14,848 nucleotides of DNA from HGM05232 sp964646495 (GTDB taxonomy: Bacteria > Bacteroidota > Bacteroidia > Bacteroidales > Muribaculaceae). The stretch is taken from the NCBI GenBank assembly GCA_964646495.1, contig CAZYEO010000059.1, forward strand, positions 1 through 14,848, in the 5' to 3' direction. A model generated the notes under the pieces. That model saw only the letters and a list, made by a program, of their open reading frames with translations. It was not told where the DNA came from and ran no database searches. The translations under genes and the position numbers were made by a program. Below, piece by piece: positions 14,812-14,848 of this stretch; the first letter of the stretch is position 1, and every line of letters starts with the position of its first letter.

Positions 14812-14848
14812 GGTTGGTGAGTATATTATTTATAGATATCTTTGTTCT
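14804..14848 (-). mobile_element. Possible end of a second, inverted copy of the IS (runs off the window)
   Basis: ATAAATCGGGTTGGTG (14804-14819) is the exact reverse complement of the 16 bases at 11333-11348 that follow the transposase stop. If this is the same IS end, the transposase gene would lie to the right, outside the window, reading leftwards. Only the end is visible, so this rests on the repeat alone. Confidence 0.35.

Noticed and set aside
1..14848. CRISPR array, riboswitch or rRNA
   Set aside because: No regularly spaced repeats of CRISPR size, no recognised riboswitch core and no rRNA sequence are visible.

Overview
This is a window from the chromosome of a low-GC member of the Bacteroidota, most likely Bacteroidales. 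The evidence is the recurring Bacteroidota promoter core (TAnnTTTG, sometimes with TTTG about 19 bases upstream), the near absence of Shine-Dalgarno sequences, the Bacteroidota form of Mfd, and phage genes of a type common in Bacteroides-like prophages. The genus cannot be settled from the sequence alone.

Left part (1-7200), ordinary core chromosome. A 5'-complete AraC-family regulator runs off the left edge and is divergent from a threonine aldolase-type PLP enzyme. That enzyme converges on a minus-strand pair: a C-terminal processing protease (ctp) followed by the transcription-repair coupling factor mfd. Two identical tRNA-Asn(GTT) genes follow on the plus strand, with their own promoter and a strong intrinsic terminator.

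Middle part (7200-11350), a decayed mobile region. Two broken phage tail genes lie on the minus strand: the C-terminal end of a tape-measure-like gene (about 10798-11117) and a frameshifted tail protein gene (about 7205-8014). Between them sits an intact 772-residue Hanks-type Ser/Thr kinase with a TPR-rich C-terminal half. It is followed by its own intrinsic terminator, which ends exactly where the next tail gene would start. This is the layout of a phage cargo ('moron') gene, and the kinase appears to be the only intact gene left in the remnant. The tape-measure remnant is cut at 11117 by the 3' end of an ISL3-like transposase gene.

Right part (11350-14848), a small accessory segment on the minus strand: an AAA ATPase with a C-terminal DUF234/nuclease-like domain, a DNA-3-methyladenine glycosylase I gene (tag) broken by a one-base frameshift, and an AraC regulator with a GyrI-like effector domain. 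A 16-bp sequence just after the transposase fragment recurs inverted at the right edge, so this segment may lie between two IS ends in opposite orientation. The ATPase promoter is flanked by two near-identical palindromes that look like operators. A large imperfect hairpin and a tandem repeat lie in the gene-free right end.

The most interesting point is the kinase-TPR gene placed between two phage tail genes with its own terminator. A prophage-encoded protein kinase (Stk of phage 933W) is known to act in superinfection exclusion, so an anti-phage or lysogenic-conversion role is a reasonable hypothesis, but the sequence does not prove it.
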